NCBI GenBank assembly: GCA_963753615.1
Contig: CAVWCW010000021.1
Coordinates: 136,252-200,251, forward strand
Reading direction: 5' to 3'
From: CAVWCW01 sp963753615
Lineage (GTDB): Bacteria; Pseudomonadota; Gammaproteobacteria; Chromatiales; Chromatiaceae
Length of the DNA stretch: 64,000 nt
Part shown: piece by piece, positions 35,517 through 43,936 of the stretch
Layout of the letters: every line of letters begins with the position of its first letter
How positions within the stretch are numbered: position 1 is the stretch's first letter
Position numbers and translations under genes: made by a program
The notes under the pieces: generated by a model
Seen by the model: the letters and a program-made list of their open reading frames with translations, nothing else
What the model was told of the DNA's origin: nothing
Databases searched by the model: none

Positions 35517-36065
35517 TTCCAGAAGGATGCTCGGAAAACGAAGGGGGGGCCGTATATCGGTGTCGGCGGGCAGTTCGTCGCCTGCGACTATCCGGGCTTC
35601 AGCATGCGTGACGACTGGACCGGAGCCAGCTTCGTCGAAGCGGGGGCGAATCGCGCTGTTATGATCCTCGGTCACAAGGGGTGCACCAACGGCTACTACT
35701 GCGGCGGAACCGGCGCTGATCCGGAGTGCCATGCGACCCCCTTGTCCGGCGAGTGCGAGCGCTTCTGCGGCGAGGGTCGCGGCTTCCATTGCGGACCCTA
35801 CCGGCGCCAGGTGATCTTCTACGACGTCGACGAACTGGGCCAGGCCGCCCTTGGAGAACGCCCGCCCTGGAGTCTGCTGCCCTGCGAGACCCGGGAACCC
35901 ACGGAGTTCTATCTGGAGCCCCTGGACGGGAACACCTGCGGGAATCTGGGAGGTATGGCTTTCGACAGCGCCGGCGGCCGCCTCTTCATGATGGAGCGGG
36001 GGCTGAGCGGCTATGCGGGCGATAATGCCGCGGTGGTGCATGTGTGGTCGGTGGAGGCCGATTGA
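35517..36065 (+). pseudogene. 3' remnant of a secreted cysteine-rich protein
   Basis: The frame is open from 35517 without a proper start; its sequence is ordered upstream of the only ATG (35604), as in QFVACDYPGFSMRDDWTGAS. It contains about eight cysteines, GHKGCTNGYYCGGT and a C-terminal LFMMERGLSGYAGDNAAVVH. The lack of an N-terminus and the family B repeat 87 bp upstream suggest truncation. The pattern resembles a beta-propeller end, but no family is certain. Confidence 0.5.
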
Positions 36066-36646
36066 TATCGGTTGCCGGAGAACGGAAGTCATAACCGGGC
36101 GAGGGTGAGCGCGCTTTTCAATGCGGCAGGCAGCACTCCTCCCGCGCAGCACCTTTGCCAGCCTCTGCCGTTCCGCGGTATCCGGTGCCGCCTGGGTAAC
36201 CGATGCGAAAATCATCGGTAAGCCTAGCTTTCCTCGTGCTTCAGTTTACTGCGGGATCGACTCGAACATCGGCTGAAGGAACGGGCATCAGCGAACAACG
36301 TCCGCGGCCTGGGCCTTATCCGGTTGGCGAACCGGAATTCAGACGGGGCGACTCGCTTTGCCGGACCGCAGCTCGCGGCAATGGTCCGGAGCTATCGGAA
36401 CGCCTCGCGGTGACGAGTGTGTGGTGCGCGGCGCATGACAGACCACTTCAAGTGGCTCCGTCTTTATCGTCCGTGTTTCCCGGCCAAAACACGCCGCTCA
36501 GAATCTCGTCGGTCATCCATCGGATCGGCGCCTGCGTGCGGTGGCTCATCGGTTGATCCACTACAGCGGACTCCTGGTCCGATGCCGATATCGGCACTAT
36601 CGGTCCTCTATCTTCTCGTCGCGGCGGGTCATCGACTGTTCTGCAC
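36066..36646. other. Intergenic region without a recognisable gene
   Basis: About 580 bp. Frames here are short, Arg/Ser-rich and have no signal peptides, domains or ribosome sites. It should contain the promoter of the phospholipid operon that begins around 36647-36780. Confidence 0.5.
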
Positions 36647-36775
36647 ATGACCTTCTGCAAGCCCTTCATCTGGACGGCTGTGCTAGCCTTGACGATTTAT
36701 GGGACGCCGGTTGGGCCGGTCGATGCGGCTGGTATGGCGTTTTTGGCCCTCGGCATGTACCTGGTGAGGCGATAA
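36647..36775 (+). CDS. Possible small membrane protein ahead of cdsA-like gene
   Basis: 42 codons encode a basic start, a hydrophobic stretch (FIWTAVLALTIYG), a GPVDAAG turn and a second hydrophobic piece ending LVRR. It ends four bases before the CdsA-like start and so may be translated with it. No clear ribosome site is seen and no homolog is known to me. Confidence 0.3.
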   Translation: MTFCKPFIWTAVLALTIYGTPVGPVDAAGMAFLALGMYLVRR

Positions 36776-36779
36776 CCGC

Positions 36780-37724
36780 ATGTCCGTCACAGCCGCGCTG
36801 CAAAGCGATATCTTCCTGGCCTACCTCTACATTGTCGGCGCTGTACTGGCGGTTGCCGGCACCCTGCTCGGCCTGCTGACGCTGCTTGGAAAAAACGTTA
36901 CTGGGATCTGGCAAACCTACCGCGGCTGGCTGGTGATGATTCCGATCGTTCTCGGCACCATCTTGCTTGGCAGGACGGCCACCATCGCCGGCGTTACCCT
37001 GCTCGCCGTAATCGGGTTCAAGGAGTATGCGCGGGCGACCGGACTGTACGACGACTGGTGGCTGACTGGCCTCGTGTACCTGTCGATCGTCGGGCTCGGG
37101 GCTACCTCGTTGGCGACCGATCCGCGCCTCGGATACTCGGGCTGGTACGGTTTATTCATGTCATTGCCGGCCTACGTGATCGCCACCATCGTCATGGTGC
37201 CGGTGGTCAAGAATCGCGCCAAGGGTCAGCTGCAACAAGTGTCGCTGGCGATCGTCGGCTTCGTCTACTTCGGCTGGATGTTCAGTCACCTGGGATTTCT
37301 CGCCAACTCCGTGCATGCCTATGGCTATCTGCTGTACCTGGTGTTCGCGGTTCAGATCAACGACGTGGCGGCCTTCACCTTCGGCAAATTGTTCGGAAAG
37401 CACAAACTGCGCGAGAACATCAGCCCGAACAAGACGATCGAAGGCTCCCTCGGTGCGATTTCCGTATCGCTGGTGGTTCCGTTTCTGCTCTGGTTCTCGT
37501 TCCCGCATTTCGAGCCTTGGCAGCTTATTGTGACCGGACTGATTGTCGGTGTCGGAGGCCAGCTCGGCGACATGGTGATCAGCTTTATCAAGCGGGACAT
37601 CGGCATCAAGGACATGGGGAACACGATCCGCGGTCATGGCGGCATTCTCGATCGAATCGACAGCATGATATTCGTGGCACCCATCTTTTTCCATGTGGTG
37701 CGATGGCTGCACGACATCCGCTGA
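36780..37724 (+). CDS. CdsA-family phosphatidate cytidylyltransferase
   Basis: 314 residues with about eight membrane helices. The CdsA signature is complete: NISPNKTIEGSLGA and SFIKRDIGIKDMGNTIRGHG followed by GILDRIDS. The reaction is CTP + phosphatidic acid to CDP-diacylglycerol at the inner membrane. Its partner genes (an acyltransferase and a CDP-alcohol phosphotransferase) resemble the E. coli ynbA-ynbB type cluster rather than housekeeping cdsA, so a specialised lipid is likely. Confidence 0.92.
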   Translation: MSVTAALQSDIFLAYLYIVGAVLAVAGTLLGLLTLLGKNVTGIWQTYRGWLVMIPIVLGTILLGRTATIAGVTLLAVIGFKEYARATGLYDDWWLTGLVYLSIVGLGATSLATDPRLGYSGWYGLFMSLPAYVIATIVMVPVVKNRAKGQLQQVSLAIVGFVYFGWMFSHLGFLANSVHAYGYLLYLVFAVQINDVAAFTFGKLFGKHKLRENISPNKTIEGSLGAISVSLVVPFLLWFSFPHFEPWQLIVTGLIVGVGGQLGDMVISFIKRDIGIKDMGNTIRGHGGILDRIDSMIFVAPIFFHVVRWLHDIR

Positions 37725-37737
37725 GGACCGCGGAACC

Positions 37738-38460
37738 ATGACCGAGTGGGAATACCGGCCGGCCCCCGACCTCGACCAGTCGATGGCGGAGCACCTGCGC
37801 AATTTTCCGCGCCAGCCCAGAATGCTGGAGTACGTCCTGCGCGTCGGCGCCGCGCTGCTGTTGCGTGCCTGGATGCGGATCTATCATCGGCTGCGGATCG
37901 AGGGTCGCGAGCACCTGCCCGAGCGCGGCTCTTTTGTCATGGTGTGCAATCACACGAGTCACCTCGACACTCTGGCGATGCTCTGCACGGTGCCCCTGCG
38001 CCGGATTCACCGGACCTTCCCAGCCGCTGCCGCAGACTACTTTTTCTCCAGCCTGCCGCGCAGCGCCGTATCGGCAATACTGATCAACGCCCTGCCGTTC
38101 GATCGCAAGATCAGGGGCATCGAAAGCCTCAGCGTATGCAGTGAACTCCTGGCCAATGACGGCAACATCCTGATCCTTTTCCCGGAAGGCACGCGGACCA
38201 CTACGGGAGAAATGGGGCGTTTTCGCTCCGGCATCGGCCGCTTGGTGGCCGGAACCGAGCTGCGGGTCGTGCCATGCAATCTGCAGGGCGGCTTAAAGGC
38301 ATGGCCGAAAGGGCGGGCTTTTCCCCGTCCCTACCGCCTGACTCTGCGAATCGGTTCGACGCAGACCTATGGGCAACTGGATAAATCGAGGCGATCCGTT
38401 CGCGACATCTGCCAGGATCTCGAACGACGTGTAGGCGAACTCGGTAGGATAGGGTCATGA
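37738..38460 (+). CDS. PlsC-family 1-acylglycerol-phosphate acyltransferase
   Basis: The acyltransferase motif NHTSHLD (His72, Asp77) and the substrate motif FPEGTR are present, with an N-terminal hydrophobic helix. 240 residues from ATG 37738. It would make phosphatidic acid for the CdsA-like enzyme encoded 13 bases upstream. Its stop overlaps the next gene. Confidence 0.9.
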   Translation: MTEWEYRPAPDLDQSMAEHLRNFPRQPRMLEYVLRVGAALLLRAWMRIYHRLRIEGREHLPERGSFVMVCNHTSHLDTLAMLCTVPLRRIHRTFPAAAADYFFSSLPRSAVSAILINALPFDRKIRGIESLSVCSELLANDGNILILFPEGTRTTTGEMGRFRSGIGRLVAGTELRVVPCNLQGGLKAWPKGRAFPRPYRLTLRIGSTQTYGQLDKSRRSVRDICQDLERRVGELGRIGS

Positions 38461-39075
38461 CTATCTATGATTTGAAACCGGCGTTTCAGAACCTGCTGCG
38501 GCCGATTTGCCGGCGTCTGGCAGGCTCTGGGGTCACGGCCAATCAGGTGACGGTCCTGGCCCTCTTGCTTTCTTTCGCGGTCGGCGCGACTTTCGCTTTA
38601 TGGCCAGAGGCCCCGTGGGCGGCGTTACTGGTGCCGCTGTGGCTGTTCCTGCGCATGGCGCTGAATGCGATCGACGGCATCCTGGCGCGGGAGTTCGGCA
38701 TGCAGAGCCCCCTGGGCGGCATCCTCAACGAACTCAGTGACGTCGCTGCCGACGCTGCGCTTTACCTGCCCTTCGCACTCGTTGCCGGGATTAAGCCCCG
38801 GTATCGTCGTGGCCATCGTGATGCTCTCGATGCTGACCGAGATGGCGGGGGTGGTCGCTGTGCAAATCGGGGCGAGCCGCCGCTATGACGGCCCGATGGG
38901 CAAAAGCGATCGAGCCTTCGTATTCGGCCTGCTGGCGCTGCTGATCGCCATCGATGTAGCGCCCGGCGCTTGGGTAAATCCGACCCTGCTGCTGGTCGCC
39001 ATGCTGCTGGTCCTGACAGTCGTCAACCGCTGCCGCAATGCCCTGGTCGAAGTCGCGGCCGCTGACGAGGCCTAA
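38457..39075 (+). pseudogene. CDP-alcohol phosphatidyltransferase, split by one extra base
   Basis: The frame from ATG 38457 reads through the catalytic region (NAIDGILAREFGMQ, LNELSDVAADAALYLPFALVAGI) and then shifts at about 38790. The rest (PGIVVAIVMLSMLTEMAG ... SDRAFVFGLLALL) is in the next frame to 39075. Removing one A at 38793-38794 restores a ~205-residue enzyme. Two of the four motif aspartates (D1 and D3) are Asn here, a variant I believe also occurs in YnbA-like relatives. It would consume CDP-diacylglycerol from the gene upstream. Confidence 0.75.
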
Positions 39076-39469
39076 CCCGCCGAACATTGCGGCAGCGGTC
39101 TGGGGCAGGGTCGACGAGACCATGTACTCTTGCTCCAGATCGTGCCCGACCTGCTGCTCAGCTGGGCAGTGGTCCGAAGTTATCGGCAGGCATTCAATGC
39201 CAGCCCGGTTCCGGTGAGTGCTGGTCCGGATGTAATCGCGCAGCGGAGGCGAACCGGCATGGGAGGCGGTCCAAGGGGCGGGGCCCGCGAGCGTGGCCAA
39301 ACCGGCGGTGCCTGGACGGGCTGGGATTCCCAGGGGCATTGTGTGAAGATACGGACAATGGGAACTGGTGATTCGAAAGCCGCATAAGCCGAGCGGGGGG
39401 CACCCGCTCAGGTCCGAAGGGGCAATACCCATCCCGCTTTATATTATTGATCTCTCTGGATAACTTGAT
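39076..39469. other. Intergenic region without a recognisable gene
   Basis: No frame here has conserved features. A hairpin GAGCGGG / CCCGCTC lies at about 39393-39411 but lacks a T-run. The AT-rich end (atattattgatctct near 39440) may hold the promoter of the lipoprotein hydrolase pair. Confidence 0.45.
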
Positions 39470-40573
39470 TTGTTAGAGGTCCAAATCCCTCGCTTCGGGT
39501 CGATCATTTTTCTCGGGTTGCTACTGTCCGCATGTGCAGGCAGGCCCCTGACCGATTACGATCTCGATGTTCCGGCGCAGACCCTCAGCATTCCGGGCGC
39601 GCCTGCCGTCGAGGATGGGCGGACCCGGTTTCGCGAGATCTTCTGCGCATCCGCAACCCAGGAGCGGGCAACCGACAAGAACCCGGGAACCTGTGAAGCC
39701 TTCCTTCACCGGCTCAGTGACGAACCCCCGCTTGCGGCGGTTCCGGCCCCCGCACCCGAAGCGGATCATCGGTTGCGGGTGGTGCTGGTCGGCGGCCTGC
39801 TGAGCGACTGTGTCGCCGATGTCGCCGAAATTTACGCAGATGCCTCGCAGGCGCTGCGCGAGCGCGGCTACCAGGTGGATCTGATCCCGGTTAGCGGGCT
39901 GTCCAGCAGCCGCCGGAACGCCCAAGAGATCGCCGGCTTTCTGTCGCGGCTCGAATTGCAGCCGGACGAGAAACTGGTTCTGATCGGCCATTCGAAGGGG
40001 GCTATCGATATCCTGCAGTTTCTCGTCGAATTCCCGGACTCGCCCGCAAATGTAGTGGCCGTCGCCAGTATCGCAGGTGCGATCAACGGTTCGCCGCTGG
40101 CGGATTGGGTCGGCGACTCTGCACGCCCGTGGCTGCGGTGGCTGCCTGAGTCCTGGTGCGCCCCGGGAGACAGCGGCGCACTTGACGTTCTGCGGCGCTC
40201 CGAACGCTTGGATTGGTGGCGCCGGAATCGGCTGCCCGACAGCGTCCGCTACTATTCCCTGGCCGCCTTTACCGGGCGCGGGGAAGCCGCATGGCCATTG
40301 CGCCACAGTCATCGCTTTCTCTCCTACGTGGACCCCCGCAACGACGGCCAACTCATCTTCTACGACCAGGTCATTCCCGGTGCAACCCTGCTTGGATACG
40401 CGAACACGGATCACTGGGGCGTCGCCCTGCCGCTGGAGTCCAAGCATTCCTGGTTGGCATTGAGACCCGATCATGTGCCGCCTTTCCCGCGGACGGAGTT
40501 GCTCGAGGCGGTGTTGCTCTACATCGCGGAAGACTTGCCGCGCACCGGCCGAGGGATGGAGGAAGCGCCGTGA
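39470..40573 (+). CDS. Lipoprotein alpha/beta hydrolase, tandem copy 1
   Basis: The start is TTG 39470; no ATG precedes the signal sequence. The lipobox LLSAC lipidates Cys22. The catalytic elbow is LIGHSKG (Ser175), and DPRNDGQLIFYDQVIPG and NTDHWGVALPL near the end supply the acid and His. 367 residues. It is an envelope-anchored esterase or lipase-like enzyme of unknown substrate. It is paralogous to the next gene and shares its stop with that gene's start. Confidence 0.82.
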   Translation: MLEVQIPRFGSIIFLGLLLSACAGRPLTDYDLDVPAQTLSIPGAPAVEDGRTRFREIFCASATQERATDKNPGTCEAFLHRLSDEPPLAAVPAPAPEADHRLRVVLVGGLLSDCVADVAEIYADASQALRERGYQVDLIPVSGLSSSRRNAQEIAGFLSRLELQPDEKLVLIGHSKGAIDILQFLVEFPDSPANVVAVASIAGAINGSPLADWVGDSARPWLRWLPESWCAPGDSGALDVLRRSERLDWWRRNRLPDSVRYYSLAAFTGRGEAAWPLRHSHRFLSYVDPRNDGQLIFYDQVIPGATLLGYANTDHWGVALPLESKHSWLALRPDHVPPFPRTELLEAVLLYIAEDLPRTGRGMEEAP

Positions 40574-41823
40574 GCGGCTTTCGAGAATTGATCTTCGGTC
40601 TCGCGACGCTCGGTCTGGTCGGTTGTGCTCCGCAGTTGCTGGAATACGACGCTACGGCCCCGGCGGCGGTACTGGCGCCGATCGGGGTGCCCGGTGTCGA
40701 GGACGCCCGGTCGCAGTTTCGGCAGATCTTCTGCGCCCAACTGCGGGAAGCCGGGGTCGCCGCTGAAGACGGCTGTTCCCGATACCTTCACCACCTGCGC
40801 GACGAGGCCGGGCCGCCGTTGGTTTCGCCCGCCATCGCCTTGCATCCGGGATCGATACGAATCCTGCTCGTTCCGGGCGCTCTGGGCGAATGCGTCGGCG
40901 AAAGCGGGATACCCTTCCGCAGCGGCGCCGAACGCCTCCGCGAACTCGGCTATTGGGTCGAGACGGTGGATCTTAAAGGTCGCTCGGGGACCGACCACAA
41001 CGCAGCGCTAATTGCCGAAGAACTGAGCAAGGTCCCGCCTGATGCCGCCACTCCCTTGGTGCTGATCGGGTACTCCAAGGGGGTTAACGATGCGCTGACC
41101 TTTCTGCTCCGATACCCGGATCTCGCGCAACGGGTGGACGCGCTCGTCGGCGTTGCCGGCAGCGTAAACGGTTCACCGCTTGCCGACCGTTATGCGCGCC
41201 TGTACTCGGTTTTCGCCGATCTCTCGGTCCCGGGCTGCCCTGCGGGAGACGGCCAGATAGTTGCGAGCCTCACCCGTCCCCTCAATCTGCGCGGGCTGGC
41301 GGAGAACCCGCTTCCAGGCCATGTCCGCTACTTCTCCCTTGGCGCCTACACCGACAGCCCTCACACGGCCCGGGCTCTGCGTATGTTGTTCTCGTCTGAT
41401 CTGGCGCGCATGGATCCCCGCAACGACGGGCAAACCCTTTACTACGATCAGGTCATGCCGGGCTCTGTACTCCTGGGGTACCTGAACGGCGACCACTGGG
41501 ACGTGGTGATTCCGCTGCGCGAGAGAATGCCCTTCTTCGCCGGCAACAGTGCGGGCTCTCCAGATTTCCCGCGCGCGGAGCTGCTGGAATCCATTGTCCT
41601 GTTTTTGGAACAATATTGGTTGACCCGCAGTCCAGCCGATTCGATACCCGCCCGCCCGCCGGCCGAAGCGGCTCCCGCCGGCAGGGAGGAAACCGGCCAG
41701 GCGATCGAACCTCGGCAGATACCGCCAAACCCGGAGTTGCGACAGATGATCGCCAACCTGTGTCCGGCTCGAAGCGCGAGCCCTATTTCACCAGATCACC
41801 AGCGAAAGAAGACGCAGCAATGA
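40570..41823 (+). CDS. Lipoprotein alpha/beta hydrolase, tandem copy 2
   Basis: GTG 40570 overlaps the previous stop. The lipobox GLVGC lipidates Cys19. The elbow is LIGYSKG, and DPRNDGQTLYYDQVMPG and NGDHWDVVIPL match copy 1 almost word for word, as does the N-terminal VEDARSQFRQIFCA. A Pro/Glu-rich tail of about 60 residues is extra. 417 residues. It overlaps queC by three bases (ATGA), so translation is coupled. Confidence 0.83.
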   Translation: MSGFRELIFGLATLGLVGCAPQLLEYDATAPAAVLAPIGVPGVEDARSQFRQIFCAQLREAGVAAEDGCSRYLHHLRDEAGPPLVSPAIALHPGSIRILLVPGALGECVGESGIPFRSGAERLRELGYWVETVDLKGRSGTDHNAALIAEELSKVPPDAATPLVLIGYSKGVNDALTFLLRYPDLAQRVDALVGVAGSVNGSPLADRYARLYSVFADLSVPGCPAGDGQIVASLTRPLNLRGLAENPLPGHVRYFSLGAYTDSPHTARALRMLFSSDLARMDPRNDGQTLYYDQVMPGSVLLGYLNGDHWDVVIPLRERMPFFAGNSAGSPDFPRAELLESIVLFLEQYWLTRSPADSIPARPPAEAAPAGREETGQAIEPRQIPPNPELRQMIANLCPARSASPISPDHQRKKTQQ

Positions 41824-42530
41824 AGAAAGCGGTGGTGCTCCTTAGCGGGGGCCTGGATTCGGCCACCGCCTTGGCGATGGCGAAGGCGGAGGGCTTCCAA
41901 ACCTATGCCCTGTCGTTCCGTTACGGCCAGCGCCACGAGGTGGAGTTGGATTCGGCCGCCCGGGTGGCGGAGGCCGCGGGCGTGGCCGAGCACGTGATCG
42001 CAGGCATCGATCTGCGCCGCTTCGGCGGCTCGGCGCTAACCAGCGATACCCCGGTGCCGAAGGAACGCAGCACCGAGGCAATGGGGGAGGGGATTCCGGT
42101 TACCTATGTGCCGGCCCGCAATACCGTATTCCTGTCCTTCGCTCTGGCCTGGGCCGAGGTGCTGGAGGCGAGCGATATCTTCATTGGCGTCAATGCCCTC
42201 GACTATTCCGGCTACCCGGACTGCCGTCCCGAATACATCGCCGCCTACGAGCGGATGGCGAATCTGGCCACCAAGGCGGGGGTGGAGGGCCGCCAGCACC
42301 TGCAAATTCACACACCGCTGATCGCGCTGACCAAGGCCGAGATCATCCGCAAGGGCATGGAACTCGGGGTCGACTACGGGCTCACCAGCAGTTGCTACGA
42401 CCCCGGCCCCGACGGGCGGCCCTGCGGTGGGTGCGATTCCTGCCTGCTGCGGGCGAAAGGTTTTCAGCAAGCCGGATCGAGCGACCCTCTGCTGCTGCGG
42501 TTCGGGATCACGCCAGCTCCAGGCTCCTGA
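41820..42530 (+). CDS. queC: QueC, 7-cyano-7-deazaguanine synthase
   Basis: PP-loop motif LLSGGLDSATALA, then VPARNTVFLSFA, DYSGYPDCRPEYI and the zinc cysteines SSCYDPGPDGRPCGGCDSC. 236 residues. It makes preQ0 in queuosine biosynthesis, the tRNA modification on which GluQ (20.8 kb) acts. ATG 41820 overlaps the previous stop. Confidence 0.96.
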   Translation: MKKAVVLLSGGLDSATALAMAKAEGFQTYALSFRYGQRHEVELDSAARVAEAAGVAEHVIAGIDLRRFGGSALTSDTPVPKERSTEAMGEGIPVTYVPARNTVFLSFALAWAEVLEASDIFIGVNALDYSGYPDCRPEYIAAYERMANLATKAGVEGRQHLQIHTPLIALTKAEIIRKGMELGVDYGLTSSCYDPGPDGRPCGGCDSCLLRAKGFQQAGSSDPLLLRFGITPAPGS

Positions 42531-42545
42531 CCGAAGGCGCCGCTG

Positions 42546-43189
42546 GTGACCTACTCGGTAAAGGAGATCTTCTACACGCTGCAGGGAGAGGGCGCCAATG
42601 CCGGCCGGCCGGCGGTGTTCTGCCGGTTCACGGGGTGCAATCTCTGGTCCGGTCGCGAACGACACCGGCACAAGGCGGTCTGCCGGTTCTGCGATACCGA
42701 CTTCGTCGGCAGCGACGGGCCCGGCGGCGGCAAGTTCCCCACCGCGCAAGCGCTCGCCGAGCGCATCGCCGCCGCCTGGCCCGAGTCCGAGCCCCGTGCC
42801 GCCAAGCCCCTGGTCGTCTGCACCGGCGGCGAGCCCTTGCTGCAACTGGATGCGGATCTGATCCAATATCTGCACCGGCTTGGGTTTCGAGGTCGCCGTG
42901 GAAACCAACGGCACCAAGCCCGCCCCTCCAGGCATCGACTGGCTCTGCGTTAGCCCCAAAGCGGGCGCCGAACTGGTGCTGACGAAAGGCGACGAGCTCA
43001 AGCTGGTTTACCCCCAACCCGGCGCCTTACCGGAACGGTTCCAGGGCCTTGCGTTCGACGCACTTCTACCTGCAACCCATGGATGGCCCGGACCGGGAGG
43101 ACAACACCCGACAGGCGGTGGCATACTGCCTGAAACATCCGAAGTGGCGGCTCAGCCTGCAAACCCACAAGCTGCTGGGCATCCCCTGA
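42546..43189 (+). pseudogene. queE: QueE, 7-carboxy-7-deazaguanine synthase, with two apparent one-base insertions
   Basis: GTG 42546 starts a radical SAM protein with QueE features: IFYTLQGEGANAGRPAVFCR, GCNLWSGRE and CRFCDTDF (the iron-sulfur cysteines), and VVCTGGEPLLQLD. The frame shifts near 42878 (then FEVAVETNGTKPAPPGIDWL) and again near 43050 (then HFYLQPMDG ... LLGIP, stop 43189). Removing one base at each point gives a full ~214-residue enzyme. Because queC next door is intact and the pathway is useful, sequence error is as likely as decay. Confidence 0.8.
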
Positions 43190-43224
43190 GGAAACCTGGA
43201 ACAAGGCCACTCTGGCGCTTCCCG

Positions 43225-43318
43225 GCGCGGCTTTCGAAAACGGGGTTGTCGTTTGCCTTCGTTTTCGATCGCGTGGCACGATGGAAAACACCTCGGCGTC
43301 CTGTCTCGCAGGGTTAGC
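43225..43318 (+). repeat. Dispersed intergenic repeat, family C, copy 2
   Basis: Two pieces, GCGGCTTTCGAAAACGGGGT (43227 on) and TCCTGTCTCGCAGGGTTAG (43299-43317), occur in the same order on the opposite strand at 48420-48530 (GCGGCTTTCGAAAACGCGGT ... CATCCTGCCCCGC). The second piece also matches 2418-2443. It fills the gap between queE and the accessory island. Confidence 0.55.
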
Positions 43319-43413
43319 GTTTTACACATCTGTCGCTTTGATCGTTGGACCCTAGGCTGGCGAGCAACTGACCAGTCGCCATTTGGACGCCGTTTCACAA
43401 GGAGATTCAGCCC

Positions 43414-43932
43414 ATGGCCCTGAAAATCACCGATATCAGCCTGAACCTGCCCTTCGGTATCGGGGGCGTAACCATTGCGCGCTCGGAGGCCCAGCGTGAA
43501 GCGGCCTGGGCGCTCTATGTGGAGTATGCCACCCGCATCACGACCCAATCCCTGGCGTCCGGTCAGGGTTCGATCCGCGAGGCGCTGACGTCGCTTTACG
43601 AGCTGTTCGATATCACTCGCGAGGTTCTGAAGTCGGCGGGGCCTGGCGTCGCTGACGGGCCGGAGAGTCTTGGACCGCTGGCGATTCGGGTGCTGAACGA
43701 AGGGGTGCGTCCCTTCCTGGTGGACTGGCACGGCCGCTTGGGCGGGTTCGAAGACGAGCAGCGCATCGCCCAGCGGGCACACCTGGGGCCCGGGGTCGAG
43801 CCGGTCATCGACGAGGCTGGCTGGGACCAGGCGGCGGACTTCCGCCAAGCCCTGGATGAGTTGCGCCGGGGACTGGCCAGCTACGTGGACGCCTTGGCGA
43901 TGCTGGCCGGCGTTCGGCACGGCCGGAGTTGA
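43414..43932 (+). CDS. Stand-alone helical domain shared with a DUF2235 protein
   Basis: 172 residues, predicted cytosolic and largely helical after a short beta start. Residues 25-165 align with residues 385-507 of the DUF2235 protein at 52569: WALYVEYATRITTQSL versus WDVYVELQTRIAVQAL, ALTSLYELF versus ALTSIYTLF, and VRPFLVDWH versus VRGFTAKWH. It is not a recognised family to me. It lies directly before the TIR-SLOG gene (4 bp), with which it should be cotranscribed. AAGGAG precedes ATG 43414. Confidence 0.8.
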   Translation: MALKITDISLNLPFGIGGVTIARSEAQREAAWALYVEYATRITTQSLASGQGSIREALTSLYELFDITREVLKSAGPGVADGPESLGPLAIRVLNEGVRPFLVDWHGRLGGFEDEQRIAQRAHLGPGVEPVIDEAGWDQAADFRQALDELRRGLASYVDALAMLAGVRHGRS

Positions 43933-43936
43933 AACC

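Noticed and set aside
39393..39411. Hairpin considered as a terminator or riboswitch element before the lipoprotein hydrolases
   Set aside because: No T-run and no conserved riboswitch core could be recognised.
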